A stretch of 64,000 bases of DNA from Desulfosporosinus sp. OT. GTDB taxonomy: Bacteria > Bacillota > Desulfitobacteriia > Desulfitobacteriales > Desulfitobacteriaceae. The notes under the pieces were generated by a model. The model was given only the letters and a program-made list of their open reading frames with translations. It ran no database searches and was not told where the DNA came from. The stretch is from assembly GCF_000224515.1 (NCBI RefSeq), contig NZ_AGAF01000229.1, positions 17,820-81,819 of the forward strand, read 5' to 3'. How positions within the stretch are numbered: position 1 is the first letter of the stretch; each line of letters starts with the position of its first letter. Positions 52,609 to 61,694 of the stretch are shown here, piece by piece. A program made the position numbers and the translations under genes.

Positions 52609-53156
52609 TTATATTTTCCCTACTATCTCAACATTATCTAAAGGCGAATAAATATCTTTCGATGATGAAGGACCCCCGTTATAGCCATCCAAAATATCAC
52701 GTAAGAAACCGAAAAATATACTGAATCTAACAAATACTTCTTTTTTAAGGATAGATCTGAATAATAGATAAATAAGTACCGAGACTAAATAGACCACAGA
52801 AATCCTCTGGAGAACACCTGGAATCCTCGTGATGGTTAAATCAAACAGCGGAAATCCATTCAATACCAAACCCATAAGAAATAGTAAACTGCTGCGGCTA
52901 AAAATGTGGACAATAATGGTTGCTCGATTTATGCCTTTATCCAATCTATTGTTAATTGAAATTGGCACGACAACGCCCATGATGAAAATAAAAAAGGGAA
53001 AACAAGATCAGCAATCGTAACACCATTCCACGAAGCGTGTTTCAATTGTGGCGGAATAGTTGTGAGATTCCCCGGATTATTAACCATAAGCATTACTGCT
53101 ATAGTTAGTCCTCTAAATATATCAATACACTCAAATCGTAAGCTATTTTCTTTCAA
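52609..53156 (-). pseudogene. HGSNAT-like membrane acyltransferase, frameshifted and truncated
   Basis: From ATG 53156 the sequence reads RFECIDIFRGLTIAVMLMVN, NPGNLTTIPPQLKHASWNG and ADLVFPFLF, the conserved start of DUF1624/DUF5009 proteins related to heparan-alpha-glucosaminide acetyltransferase. The frame then breaks near 52975. The next frame continues with LLFLMGLVLNGFPLFDL and RIPGVLQRISVVYLVSVLIY, and ends at 52609 after about 180 residues. A full protein has about 370. The frameshift and the missing second half mark it as a pseudogene. Confidence 0.8.
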
Positions 53157-53582
53157 ACTTCTACCTCCGTTATGAGAGCATTGACGTTAACCAAGGCCCC
53201 ATTGAGCATACTTATGCCTTCCCCAATTGTTTACCATACTTAATTGAAATACTCATCGAAAGTAGGTTTTAGTTTCAGTTTCACTAAATTCACATTTTCG
53301 AAGCACAAAAACAACTCTCCTTTGACACAACGAATTTTAAGGATCGACCAGAAGAATGCCAGCCGATGCCTCTCATTCTCCATTCCACACGTTTAGGAAA
53401 ATTCCTCTTCACTTTCCAATTATTTCACGTTAAAAAACCGGAACGTCCAAAACGCTCCGATGGGCATGACAAAATTCCAATTCCGGGGATGATTGACTAT
53501 ATGAATAGGCGGTATTCTCATCATGGAAATAATTATGAAATATCGACAAGGCTATGACTTATAGATTAAGGGAGTGCAAACG
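53157..53582. other. Gap without a supported gene
   Basis: It contains a 63-codon open frame at 53366-53557 without a ribosome site or recognisable family, and the promoter and ribosome site of sfsA at its right end. I see nothing else. Confidence 0.45.
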
Positions 53583-54269
53583 TTGAAGTATACATCTGTT
53601 AAAGTTGCAAAATTTATACGACGGCCTAATAGATTTATTGCTCATGTGATAGTAGACAATAATGAAGAAATTGTTCATGTTAAAAATACAGGGCGGTGCA
53701 GAGAAATATTACAGGAAGGAACTGTGGTGATTTTAGAAGAAGCAAAAAATACGAAGCGGAAGACTAAATACTCAATTATAGCTGCGTATAAGGGAGAAGT
53801 TCTGATCAATATCGATTCACAAATCCCCAATTTGGTTGTATATCATGGTATAAAGGATGGGAAAATCAAGGAAATTAATGATGTTACAAAACTATCCAAA
53901 GAGATTGTTTATGGTAATTCTAGATTTGATTTGTACTTTGAAACCAAAGAACAGCGAGGGTTTATTGAAATAAAAGGTGTAACTCTCGAAACTGAAGGTA
54001 TTGCCATGTTCCCTGATGCTCCTACTCAGAGGGGCTGCAAGCATGTTTATGAAATGATCAAAGCTGTGGAGGATGGTTATGCAGGTTTTATTTTCTTTCT
54101 CATCCAGATGAATGGCGTAAAGTATTTTACACCCTATGAAATAAGGGACCCGGAATTTGCTATGGCCCTAGGGCTTGCAAGCGAAAAAGGAGTAACGATC
54201 CTGGCCTATGATTCTATAGTCTCTGAAGACGGGATAACCATAGGAACTCCGGTAGAAGTTCGTTTTTGA
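53583..54269 (+). CDS. sfsA: Sugar fermentation stimulation protein homologue (SfsA)
   Basis: I choose TTG 53583 (228 residues), nine bases after AAGGGAG (53567-53573). The GTG at 53574 lies directly on that site. The OB-like N-terminal part has FIRRPNRFIAHV and VHVKNTGRCREIL. The C-terminal nuclease-like part has GNSRFDLYFE, FIEIKGVTLE, AMFPDAPTQRGCKHVYEM and the closing EVRF. SfsA proteins bind DNA and have a restriction-endonuclease-like fold, but their cellular role is not settled. Confidence 0.92.
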   Translation: MKYTSVKVAKFIRRPNRFIAHVIVDNNEEIVHVKNTGRCREILQEGTVVILEEAKNTKRKTKYSIIAAYKGEVLINIDSQIPNLVVYHGIKDGKIKEINDVTKLSKEIVYGNSRFDLYFETKEQRGFIEIKGVTLETEGIAMFPDAPTQRGCKHVYEMIKAVEDGYAGFIFFLIQMNGVKYFTPYEIRDPEFAMALGLASEKGVTILAYDSIVSEDGITIGTPVEVRF

Positions 54270-54321
54270 GGCTTCCCCCAATACTCCTTTAACTGAACCA
54301 TCATATCAAAGGAATAAAATT

Positions 54322-54356
54322 AAAAAAGTAGCCCCTTTTGAAATGGCTACTTTTTA
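54322..54356. terminator. Bidirectional terminator between sfsA and the siroheme protein gene
   Basis: AAAAAAGTAGCC and GGCTACTTTTT form the stem around a loop of ten bases, with A and T runs on each side. It lies between two convergent genes. Confidence 0.9.
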
Positions 54357-54416
54357 ATAATTCCCTTATGGCCGCCACTTACGTGGCAAGTTGCTTTATC
54401 CCTATTTTAAATGGTT

Positions 54417-55079
54417 CTATTCTAACACAGCTTTTTTAATTTCCTCAATTCCAATCCGCTGCACAAACCTAGCGGTCCTCTCATTAGGTTTTGCATTTGC
54501 CCTACAATACTTCACGCATTTGTTAGTCAACTCAACTACCTGGTCATCGGTTAAATCCTCAGCTATTACATCACCAATACGAGCGTTTCTGCCTGAATTA
54601 CCTCCAAAAATAAAGGTCCAACCAGTTCGTTTTGCAAAAACACCAAAATCGCGGACAAAACTCTCAGCACAACATAAGCCGCAACCGGATACACCAATTT
54701 TTCCTTTAGCGGGGAGTTCTGCTCCCACCAAAAGTTGCTCCAACCGCATTCCTAGACCGAGGGAATCAAGAATTCCATTTTTGCACACAGCTGTGCCAGG
54801 GCAAGCCTGTACATAATGAAAACATTTCCCTACTGCAGGGCCAATATCGGTACCTAACTCTTCCCATACAGATTCGACAATCTCCGGTTTCATGCCTACT
54901 AAAGCGATCCTTTGGCCAGAAGTAATCTTAATGATAGGGATTTCGTATTTCTTGGCCACACTTGCGATGTTTTCTAATAATTCAGGGGTAACCAACCCAA
55001 CCGGGGTTCGTGGGACAATGGCATAAGTTTCTTTATCCCTTTGAATAAAAGCTCCTTTTGGCGCATTCTGCTCTGACAT
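54417..55079 (-). CDS. Nitrite/sulfite reductase-like siroheme/4Fe-4S protein, short form
   Basis: I choose ATG 55079 (220 residues), six bases after GGAGGG. The protein has one NirA/SirA-like half: a ferredoxin-like domain (about 10-75, GLVTPELLENIASVAKKYEI, then ITSGQRIALVG) and the cluster motif C-x5-C (ACPGTAVC) with C-x3-C (GCGLCC), which in sulfite and nitrite reductases binds the 4Fe-4S cluster that shares a ligand with siroheme. Full-size enzymes have two such repeats, while short forms of about 220 residues are known in anaerobes. No redox partner is adjacent. Confidence 0.88.
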   Translation of the reverse strand: MSEQNAPKGAFIQRDKETYAIVPRTPVGLVTPELLENIASVAKKYEIPIIKITSGQRIALVGMKPEIVESVWEELGTDIGPAVGKCFHYVQACPGTAVCKNGILDSLGLGMRLEQLLVGAELPAKGKIGVSGCGLCCAESFVRDFGVFAKRTGWTFIFGGNSGRNARIGDVIAEDLTDDQVVELTNKCVKYCRANAKPNERTARFVQRIGIEEIKKAVLE

Positions 55080-55149
55080 AGTAAACCCTCCAAATATGTT
55101 AATCAAAGAACTATTTCGTTAAAAATAGTACTAGTCCTGCTAAAAGTAA

Positions 55150-55430
55150 AAAATATTGTCACAAGAAAGAACAGAATTATCAATCCGCCGGTGACGGTCA
55201 TACTTTCCGATAGGCTCAAGATATCCATCAGAGGTTTATAGCCAATTGATGCACATATTTCAAAAAATCCTGCCCAACACGTTCCCAATTCGACCGCTGG
55301 TGCATATAACTCAGGTAAGTAAGTGAAAAATGCGAATTATCTCGACTAAGGGGCAGCAGGGTTTTCACAGTTTTGACTACAATCAAACATGGTGCGTCCG
55401 CAATTGTGTAACAATTCCTCCTAAATACTT
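55150..55430 (-). pseudogene. Nitroreductase-family protein, degraded C-terminal half
   Basis: On the minus strand IADAPCLIVVKTVKTLLPL, then in another frame YLPELYAPAVELGTCWAGFF and SESMTVTGGLI, match in order the second half of ferredoxin-type nitroreductases (the LYA-LGLGTCWAGFF and MTVTGGL motifs). Stops and frame changes separate the parts and the N-terminal FMN and ferredoxin regions are gone. Confidence 0.65.
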
Positions 55431-55487
55431 AGCAATCTCTCCATATATTTGTTTAATTTCTTCCTAAGTTAAATTGATCACCTGACT

Positions 55488-55775
55488 TCAAAAAGACACA
55501 CCTTTAATTGTAAAGGATGGTTCCAATAAAGAGAGGTCTAAATTTAATTCGATTTGAATTTGATTCGACACATTAAGGGTTTTATCAATAAATATTTTTA
55601 TTCCCTGATGTTGAAACTCATCATAGAACTTTGTACTTTTAGTTTTGTTGCCAGCCTCTGACCAGAGTCTGCTAATGAAGCCATTTCAACTGTACCCAAG
55701 TTCTTTTTTAATAATCAAATTTCCCCCCTCTTTTTCAATAATATTTCTTGCTTTGTCCTCAAAAATAAATTCCAT
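55488..55775 (-). CDS. Candidate CC/Se-motif selenoprotein with in-frame TGA
   Basis: From ATG 55775 (near an AGAGG site) the minus strand reads FIFEDKARNIIEKEGGNLII and KKELGYS, then TGA at 55686-55688 (codon 30). It continues in frame for 65 codons (NGFISRLWSEAGNK, QGIKIFIDKTLNVSNQIQIE, FTIKGVSF) to a TGA stop at 55488. The layout fits the small HesB-like CC/Se-motif family, in which this site is Cys or selenocysteine. Starting 22 nt after the TGA, a GGTC loop is closed by CTCT/AGAG and then CAG/CTG, which fits bacterial SECIS rules. The next residue is Asn, not the usual Cys. A nonsense mutation is the alternative. Confidence 0.5.
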
Positions 55776-55994
55776 ACACCTCTATACCTCTTAACACTAT
55801 TTTGTAATTAGTTTCTTATTTAATCAAGTACAATAATCTAACTAATTTGGGTATTCTACATTATCCCTTCATTGACATGCTGTTGAAGAATTGGACCGCG
55901 CTGTTGATTTACGCTATTTATGAAAGCAAAAATGTCCTTTCCAACAACTATATTCCTAATCCCCAGCGAAACGTGGCGAAAAGGCGAATTACGG

Positions 55995-56132
55995 ATAAAG
56001 AAAACTTGGCTGGCGCCAAGCTTGCGAAGGCGGCCGCCTTAGTCGCACTTATGCTTAGACGAAGACACTGTCTTCGCACGGATTAGCCCTTCTTGCAGTA
56101 TATAACGAAGTTTATACTTTCTGATAGTACAA
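55995..56132 (+). repeat. Modular palindromic dispersed repeat, copy C (complete)
   Basis: This is the cleanest copy. In order it has AAAACTTGGCTGGCGCCAAG, GCGAAGGCGGCCGCCTTAG, TCGCACTTATGCTTAGA, the palindrome CGAAGACACTGTCTTCG (56060-56076), CACGGATTAGCCCTTCTTGC and TATAACGAAGTTTATACTTT. Read in reverse the same order is seen at 26498-26785. It has no coding potential and could form several consecutive hairpins in RNA or DNA. Confidence 0.85.
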
Positions 56133-56168
56133 AAAAGCACCCCTACCCGTCAATTGTGGCAAAGGTGC
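56131..56168 (-). terminator. Terminator of the exporter operon
   Basis: On the minus strand GCACC and GGGTGC, with inner G-C pairs, form an imperfect stem followed by TTTTTT, 14 bp after the stop of the membrane fusion protein gene. Confidence 0.7.
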
Positions 56169-56181
56169 GTGTTTCAGCGGG

Positions 56182-57735
56182 CTATTGAAGCTGCAGTATC
56201 ACATCGGTCATCATTCCTGGCTTGAGTTTTCCGTCCGCGTTTTTGACAAGAATCTCTACCGGAAACAATCCGGTCTTCGGATCACACGCAGGCGCTATGC
56301 TTGCTACCGAACCCTGCTCGACTACATCGATGGCCAGTGCTTTAATCTCTGCTTTTGTTCCGATTTTTACTTTAGAAATATTCGCTTCTGTAACGTTGAT
56401 ATGCACTTTCACGTTTGAGGCATTAATCAAGGTCAGCGCTACTGCCTGCGGAGAGGCCATATCGCCAACGCCGATGAGCTTTGAGGCTATTTCTCCTGAC
56501 ATCGGTGCTTTCACTACATAATCGTCCAGTTTCTTCTGCACAATTTCGAGCGCTGCCTTGGCGCTTTCCATTTGGCCCTTAGACGCATCATATGCTGCCT
56601 TAGAAGAGTTTTGAACCGTTTGTAATTGTGCCAAGGTCGTATCAACTTTAGCCTTTGCATTGTCAAGGTCTACCTTCGTGGTTGCTCCGGCAGCATAAAG
56701 TGTTTGTAAACGGGAATAATCGGCTGATGCCTCATCATAAGCGTTCTGAGCAGGAATCACAGTGGATTTGCTATTATAGGCATTCTCGTTATTATTATAG
56801 GACGAAAGCATTGCCATATAGTTAGCTTCGGCCTGCTTTACCTGCAGCTCCATATCAGTGCTGTCCAATACAAACAACACATCACCTTGTTTTACACTTT
56901 GGCCGATTTTTACATTGACCTCACTCACTTTACCGGAAACATTCGGCGTTACAGCAATCTGATCCGCGGCTTCAATTAAGCTGTTATGATCCGTCACCTG
57001 CTTTGTACTGGTTGCGTCGCCCTTAACATTCATTGTCGCCTCATTATTAGACGTTGTTTGCCCAAGATGAATTTTCACCGTAGCATTCATGCCAAACTTC
57101 AAAGAAAGATCTTTTTCATTTTCGAGAACGACTTTAACCGGGATCAATTGCGTAACTTTCGTATATGTCCCACTGGTACTAAAACTTGTGGGACTGGAAA
57201 AGTAGGTTTGAGTGGTCTGATCAATTTCTCTCACGACGCCTTTAAAGGTTTTCCCGGGATAAGCATCGATTTTGACATCAACTGTCTGCCCAACCTTAAT
57301 TTTATTAATATCAGTTTCTTCAATGTTAACTCCAATATATAAACTGTCAGTATCAGCAACCACCGCCAGTTGCTTGGCTGGAGTAACTATCTCCCCCTCG
57401 ACCCCGTCGTTTTCGACAATCGTTCCCGCAATTGGTGACGTAATATAAGGTAAAACCTCCTGCCGACCGAGAATCGAATTCTTTTCCACGCGCTCGCCTT
57501 CTTTGGCGTTCCATTCCAGTAATTCTCCTGACGCATTGGGGGTGATGGTATACATCTTGGCAGTTACTTTGGCATTATCCGTTGAAAAATAACGGCTGCT
57601 CATGTTGAAATAATAGAAACCCCCACAGCCCGCGATTAATACTAAAACGATCAAGACCGATAAAAAAATTCTTTTTACTTTATTTTTCTTTCCGTTTAGG
57701 TCCGGCTTATTCTGCATGCTTGATTTTTCTAACAT
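56182..57735 (-). CDS. HlyD/EmrA-like membrane fusion protein with two tandem lipoyl units
   Basis: This 517-residue protein starts at ATG 57735 behind GGGAGGAG. One N-terminal membrane helix (about 23-45) anchors it. A first biotinyl-lipoyl and beta-barrel unit (about 55-240, with TPNASGELLEWNAKEGERVE and SPIAGTIVENDG) lacks the helical hairpin. A second complete unit (about 255-517) has VTPNVSGKVSEVNVKIGQSV, a coiled-coil hairpin (about 305-405) and VKAPMSGEIASKLIGVGDMA. Two units in one chain are unusual. It would link the ABC exporter encoded upstream to the cell wall side. Confidence 0.85.
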   Translation of the reverse strand: MLEKSSMQNKPDLNGKKNKVKRIFLSVLIVLVLIAGCGGFYYFNMSSRYFSTDNAKVTAKMYTITPNASGELLEWNAKEGERVEKNSILGRQEVLPYITSPIAGTIVENDGVEGEIVTPAKQLAVVADTDSLYIGVNIEETDINKIKVGQTVDVKIDAYPGKTFKGVVREIDQTTQTYFSSPTSFSTSGTYTKVTQLIPVKVVLENEKDLSLKFGMNATVKIHLGQTTSNNEATMNVKGDATSTKQVTDHNSLIEAADQIAVTPNVSGKVSEVNVKIGQSVKQGDVLFVLDSTDMELQVKQAEANYMAMLSSYNNNENAYNSKSTVIPAQNAYDEASADYSRLQTLYAAGATTKVDLDNAKAKVDTTLAQLQTVQNSSKAAYDASKGQMESAKAALEIVQKKLDDYVVKAPMSGEIASKLIGVGDMASPQAVALTLINASNVKVHINVTEANISKVKIGTKAEIKALAIDVVEQGSVASIAPACDPKTGLFPVEILVKNADGKLKPGMMTDVILQLQ

Positions 57736-57915
57736 CCCAAGACTCCTCCCTTTTCTTCTTTGAAAATATTAGACCCGACAGCTGGTTTGATTGTGATGCA
57801 AAGCTAACGAACCGATTGTGTCTCAGGTGGAGACTATTGCCCGAGGTGCTACCCCAAAGCATTCTTAATCCCAAGGGATCTGCTTCACACCCAACCCGCT
57901 ATACAAATTCCACCT

Positions 57916-59787
57916 TTATTCCTCTGCAAACTGACTATTATAAAGTCCAGCATAAAAACCTTTTTGGGCCAACAATTCCTCGTGATTTCCTTGTTCTATG
58001 ATGTCACCGTCTTTCATGACCAAAATCAGGTCTGAATCCTTGACGGTGGAAAGCCGATGGGCAATGACAAAGCTCGTTCTGCTCTTCATTAAATGGTCCA
58101 TCGCCTTTTGAATTAAAATCTCAGTTCTTGTGTCAACTGAACTTGTGGCTTCATCCAAAATCAATATTTTGGGATTAGCAAGAATGACCCTGGCAATGGT
58201 AAATAACTGTTTCTGTCCTTGGGAAATATTACTGGCTTCTTCATTGAGAATCATATTATAGCCATCTGGCAACGTACGAATAAATTCATCACAATGCGCC
58301 GCCTTAGCCGCTTCGATCACTTCCTCATCAGTCGCCCCAGGGGTTCCATACCGAATGTTCTCTTTAATAGAAGCGTTATAAAGCCAGGTTTCCTGAAGTA
58401 CCATGCCAAACATGGCCCGCAGGTCATTTCGGGTAAAGTCATAGATGTCATGACCATCGATGGATATCTTCCCTTTATCGATATCATAAAACCTCATTAA
58501 AAGTTTCACGATAGTTGTTTTACCAGCCCCTGTTGGTCCGACAATGGCAACTCTTTGTCCGGCTTTAATTTCTGCCGAAAAATCATGAATAATAAGTTTG
58601 TCCTTATTATAGCCGAAGCTGACATTTTTAAAGGTGACATTGCCACAGAAATCCTGAGCCTTGATCGGTGTCAGTGTTTCCGGAATTTCCTCTTCTTCCT
58701 CTAGAAATTCAAATACTCGTTCTGCTGCTGCTACAGTTGACTGAAGGGTATTGGAGATTGAAGCAAGTTGGCCAATCGGTTGTGTAAACGATCGCATATA
58801 TTGAATGAAGGCTTGGATATCTCCGATATCAACTACTTTTTTTACAGCTAAATACCCACCCAGAATACTAACTAAAACATAGCCCAAGTTCCCGACAAAT
58901 CCCATCACCGGCATCATTATGCTCGATACAAACTGTGACTTCCAAGCTGAATGGTACAATTTATCGTTTACTTTCTCAAAAATCTCTATGGACTCTTGTT
59001 CCCCGTTAAAGGCTTGAACAATATTATGTCCCCCGTACATCTCTTCAACATGACCGTTAATTTCACCTAAATATTTCTGTTGGTCTTTAAAATACCCTTG
59101 GGATCTCTTGATCACGACGCCAACAATGCTCATAGATAGGGGTACCACCAACAAGGCGACAAGCGTCATCATCCAGCTAATCGAGAGCATCATGGCCAAG
59201 ACGCCCACGATACTTGTCACAGAGGTAATAATTTGAGTTAAGCTTTGATTGAGTGTTTGGCTGACCACATCAACATCATTCGTTATACGTGACAGAACTT
59301 CGCCATGAGTTCTGGAGTCATAATAATTAAGAGGGATTCGATTCATCTTTTCGGATATATTCTTACGCAGTTTATAGGTTACATCCATCGAAACCTTAGC
59401 CATCATATAACCTTGGACATAAGAACAAACCGCGGATATCGTATACAGCACAATTAAGAGGAAAATTATTTTGCCCATATAATTAAAGTCGGTCAAAAGC
59501 CCCGTTCGAGCATAATAGGCGAATAATCCTTCAGCCAACTTCGTCGTTACTTTACCTAATAATTTTGGACCGACAATCGAGAAAACCGTGGATAAAAAGG
59601 CAAAACAGATAACAATGATCATCGAGACTTTATAGGGTTTCAGGTAACTACCCAGGTTACGAATCGTCTTGTTAAAATCTTTGGCTTTAGGACCCCCGCC
59701 CCCTATCTGCATACCAAATCCCCGTCCAGGTCCGGATCCGGGTCCAGGTCCAGGCCCCGGGCGTGCTTGCCGCTCTACTGCACTCAC
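57916..59787 (-). CDS. ABC exporter half, membrane and ATPase fused (consensus ATP site)
   Basis: This 623-residue protein starts at GTG 59787, overlapping the previous gene by four bases. The N-terminus is a Gly/Pro repeat (RPGPGPGPGSGPGRGFGM), followed by six membrane helices (about 55-340) and an ATPase with Walker A GPTGAGKTT, signature NISQGQKQLFTIAR (SQGQ instead of SGGQ), Walker B ILILDEATSSVD and the switch His in IAHRLST. The catalytic Glu is kept. It forms a heterodimer with the upstream half. The family exports drugs, lipids or peptides. Confidence 0.93.
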   Translation of the reverse strand: MSAVERQARPGPGPGPGSGPGRGFGMQIGGGGPKAKDFNKTIRNLGSYLKPYKVSMIIVICFAFLSTVFSIVGPKLLGKVTTKLAEGLFAYYARTGLLTDFNYMGKIIFLLIVLYTISAVCSYVQGYMMAKVSMDVTYKLRKNISEKMNRIPLNYYDSRTHGEVLSRITNDVDVVSQTLNQSLTQIITSVTSIVGVLAMMLSISWMMTLVALLVVPLSMSIVGVVIKRSQGYFKDQQKYLGEINGHVEEMYGGHNIVQAFNGEQESIEIFEKVNDKLYHSAWKSQFVSSIMMPVMGFVGNLGYVLVSILGGYLAVKKVVDIGDIQAFIQYMRSFTQPIGQLASISNTLQSTVAAAERVFEFLEEEEEIPETLTPIKAQDFCGNVTFKNVSFGYNKDKLIIHDFSAEIKAGQRVAIVGPTGAGKTTIVKLLMRFYDIDKGKISIDGHDIYDFTRNDLRAMFGMVLQETWLYNASIKENIRYGTPGATDEEVIEAAKAAHCDEFIRTLPDGYNMILNEEASNISQGQKQLFTIARVILANPKILILDEATSSVDTRTEILIQKAMDHLMKSRTSFVIAHRLSTVKDSDLILVMKDGDIIEQGNHEELLAQKGFYAGLYNSQFAEE

Positions 59788-61517
59788 GTCGCCAATTCCT
59801 CCTCACTTAATTGCGAATAGGCAATTTCTTGATAGACTTCGCAATTTTTCAAAAGCTCACTGTGCGTGCCTAACCCTACAACATGCCCATTATCCATGAC
59901 AATAATTTGTTCGGCGTTCATTATGGTGCTGACGCGTTGAGCGACCAGAAGAATGGTGCTTTTGCCTGTTTCGTTTTTTAGTGCAGCCCGTAGTTTTTGA
60001 TCGGTCTTAAAATCAAGTGCTGAAAAGCTATCGTCGAAAAGATAAATTGGGGCATTCTTTACTAACGCTCGAGCAATAGACAAACGTTGCTTTTGCCCTC
60101 CGGAAACGTTTGTTCCGCCTTGAGCAATAATGGCGTCAACCCCTTCTTCCTTCGAGGTGATAAATTCTGTGGCTTGGGCAACGGAAGAGGCCTTTTCAAG
60201 GTTCTCCATCGTTGAATGTTTATCCCCGTATAACAAATTTGACTTAATTGAACCTGAGAAAAGGACGCTTTTTTGCGGCACATAACCGATCTTATCTCTC
60301 AACGTCTGGCGTTTCACTGTTCGAATATCGACGCCGTCAATTAAAATCTCACCTGAAGTCACATCATAAAACCGCATTATCAGATTCACCAAGGTTGACT
60401 TCCCGCTGCCCGTCGAACCGATAATTGCTATTGTTTGACCGGCCTTTGCGCTAAAGTTAACATTGTGTAAGACATCATCCTGCCCGCCAGGATAACGAAA
60501 GCTTACATTATGAAATTCGATGGTCGGTTCAAAACTCTCCTTAAAAAGGACCGGCTGTTTTGGATCTAAAATACTTGCCTGCGTCGCTAATACTTCGTCA
60601 ATTCTGTCTGCCGATACGGCAGCCCGCGGGACCATGATAAACATCATCGACATCATTAAAAAGGACATAATGATTTGCATCGCATATTGCATATAAGCCA
60701 TCATGTCCCCAATATCCATATGAAACGCAGATACTTGTTTGGCGCCTACCCACACAATAATGACCGTAACGAGGTTCATGATCAGCATCATCGCTGGCAT
60801 CATCATGGTCATGACGCGATTGACATAAAGATTGGTTGATGTTAAGTCCGTATTCGCTATGTCAAATCGATCCAGTTCAAATTTCTGGGTGTTAAACGCA
60901 CGAATGACTAGCATCCCCTCGATATTTTCGCGTGTAACCAAATTAAGTCTATCCACCAATTTTTGAACCATTTTAAACTTAGGCATAACCAACGAAAACA
61001 AGACCATAATCGTTCCGATTAAACAAATAACGGCAATCCCAATAATCCACGACATGGATGCACTGCTGGAAATAGCTTTGATAACCCCTCCAATACCCAT
61101 AATTGGCGCATAAAAAACCAACCGGATCATCATCACTAATACGGTTTGAACTTGGGTAATATCATTCGTTGTGCGTGTGATCAAGGATGCCGTTGAAAAT
61201 TTATCGAATTCGGCATTAGCGAAATACCCAACTTTTTTAAATAGATTAGAACGCAAATCATGGGCTACTCCGGCTGCTGTCATGGAAGCCAGATAGCCTA
61301 CGGTTATCGAAGCCGCAGTTCCTAATAGTGTAATCAACAGCATCGTTCCACCTGTTTTAAAAATGAAACTAATTTTTCCTGACATTACCCCTGTATTGAC
61401 AATATCAGCCATATAGTCGGGCAATGTCAAATCACAGATCGCTTGCAAAAATAACAACGCAACTACACCAAGAATGATTCCGCTATAGGGTTTTAAATAT
61501 TTCAGAAGCTTAATCAC
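59784..61517 (-). CDS. ABC exporter half, membrane and ATPase fused (degenerate ATP site)
   Basis: I choose GTG 61517 (577 residues), eight bases after GGGAGGAG. An ATG 99 bp upstream (61616) gives an extra N-terminal part of low quality. Six membrane helices are followed by an ATPase with Walker A GSTGSGKST, signature NVSGGQKQRLSIARAL and Walker B IYLFDDSFSALD. In Walker B the catalytic Glu is replaced by Asp. One degenerate and one consensus partner is the pattern of heterodimeric exporters such as TM287/288 or BmrCD. It is followed by the partner half and the membrane fusion protein. Confidence 0.92.
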   Translation of the reverse strand: MIKLLKYLKPYSGIILGVVALLFLQAICDLTLPDYMADIVNTGVMSGKISFIFKTGGTMLLITLLGTAASITVGYLASMTAAGVAHDLRSNLFKKVGYFANAEFDKFSTASLITRTTNDITQVQTVLVMMIRLVFYAPIMGIGGVIKAISSSASMSWIIGIAVICLIGTIMVLFSLVMPKFKMVQKLVDRLNLVTRENIEGMLVIRAFNTQKFELDRFDIANTDLTSTNLYVNRVMTMMMPAMMLIMNLVTVIIVWVGAKQVSAFHMDIGDMMAYMQYAMQIIMSFLMMSMMFIMVPRAAVSADRIDEVLATQASILDPKQPVLFKESFEPTIEFHNVSFRYPGGQDDVLHNVNFSAKAGQTIAIIGSTGSGKSTLVNLIMRFYDVTSGEILIDGVDIRTVKRQTLRDKIGYVPQKSVLFSGSIKSNLLYGDKHSTMENLEKASSVAQATEFITSKEEGVDAIIAQGGTNVSGGQKQRLSIARALVKNAPIYLFDDSFSALDFKTDQKLRAALKNETGKSTILLVAQRVSTIMNAEQIIVMDNGHVVGLGTHSELLKNCEVYQEIAYSQLSEEELAT

Positions 61518-61694
61518 TTCACAAGCTCCTCCCACGTTTATCTGATTATTATTCGTTCTAAGTCCTTTCCCTAATCCTAAAACAACAATACTGCTTATCA
61601 CACTGCTATTTGGCATGTATCAATATTCATGGTACTCATTGTAGGATAATTGCTACTGTAAACAAATTAAAACTTGCGTTTCGATTCATCTCTA

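Noticed and set aside
53366-53557. 63-codon open frame before sfsA
   Set aside because: No ribosome site and no recognisable family; it has a Pro/Lys-rich patch that could be chance.
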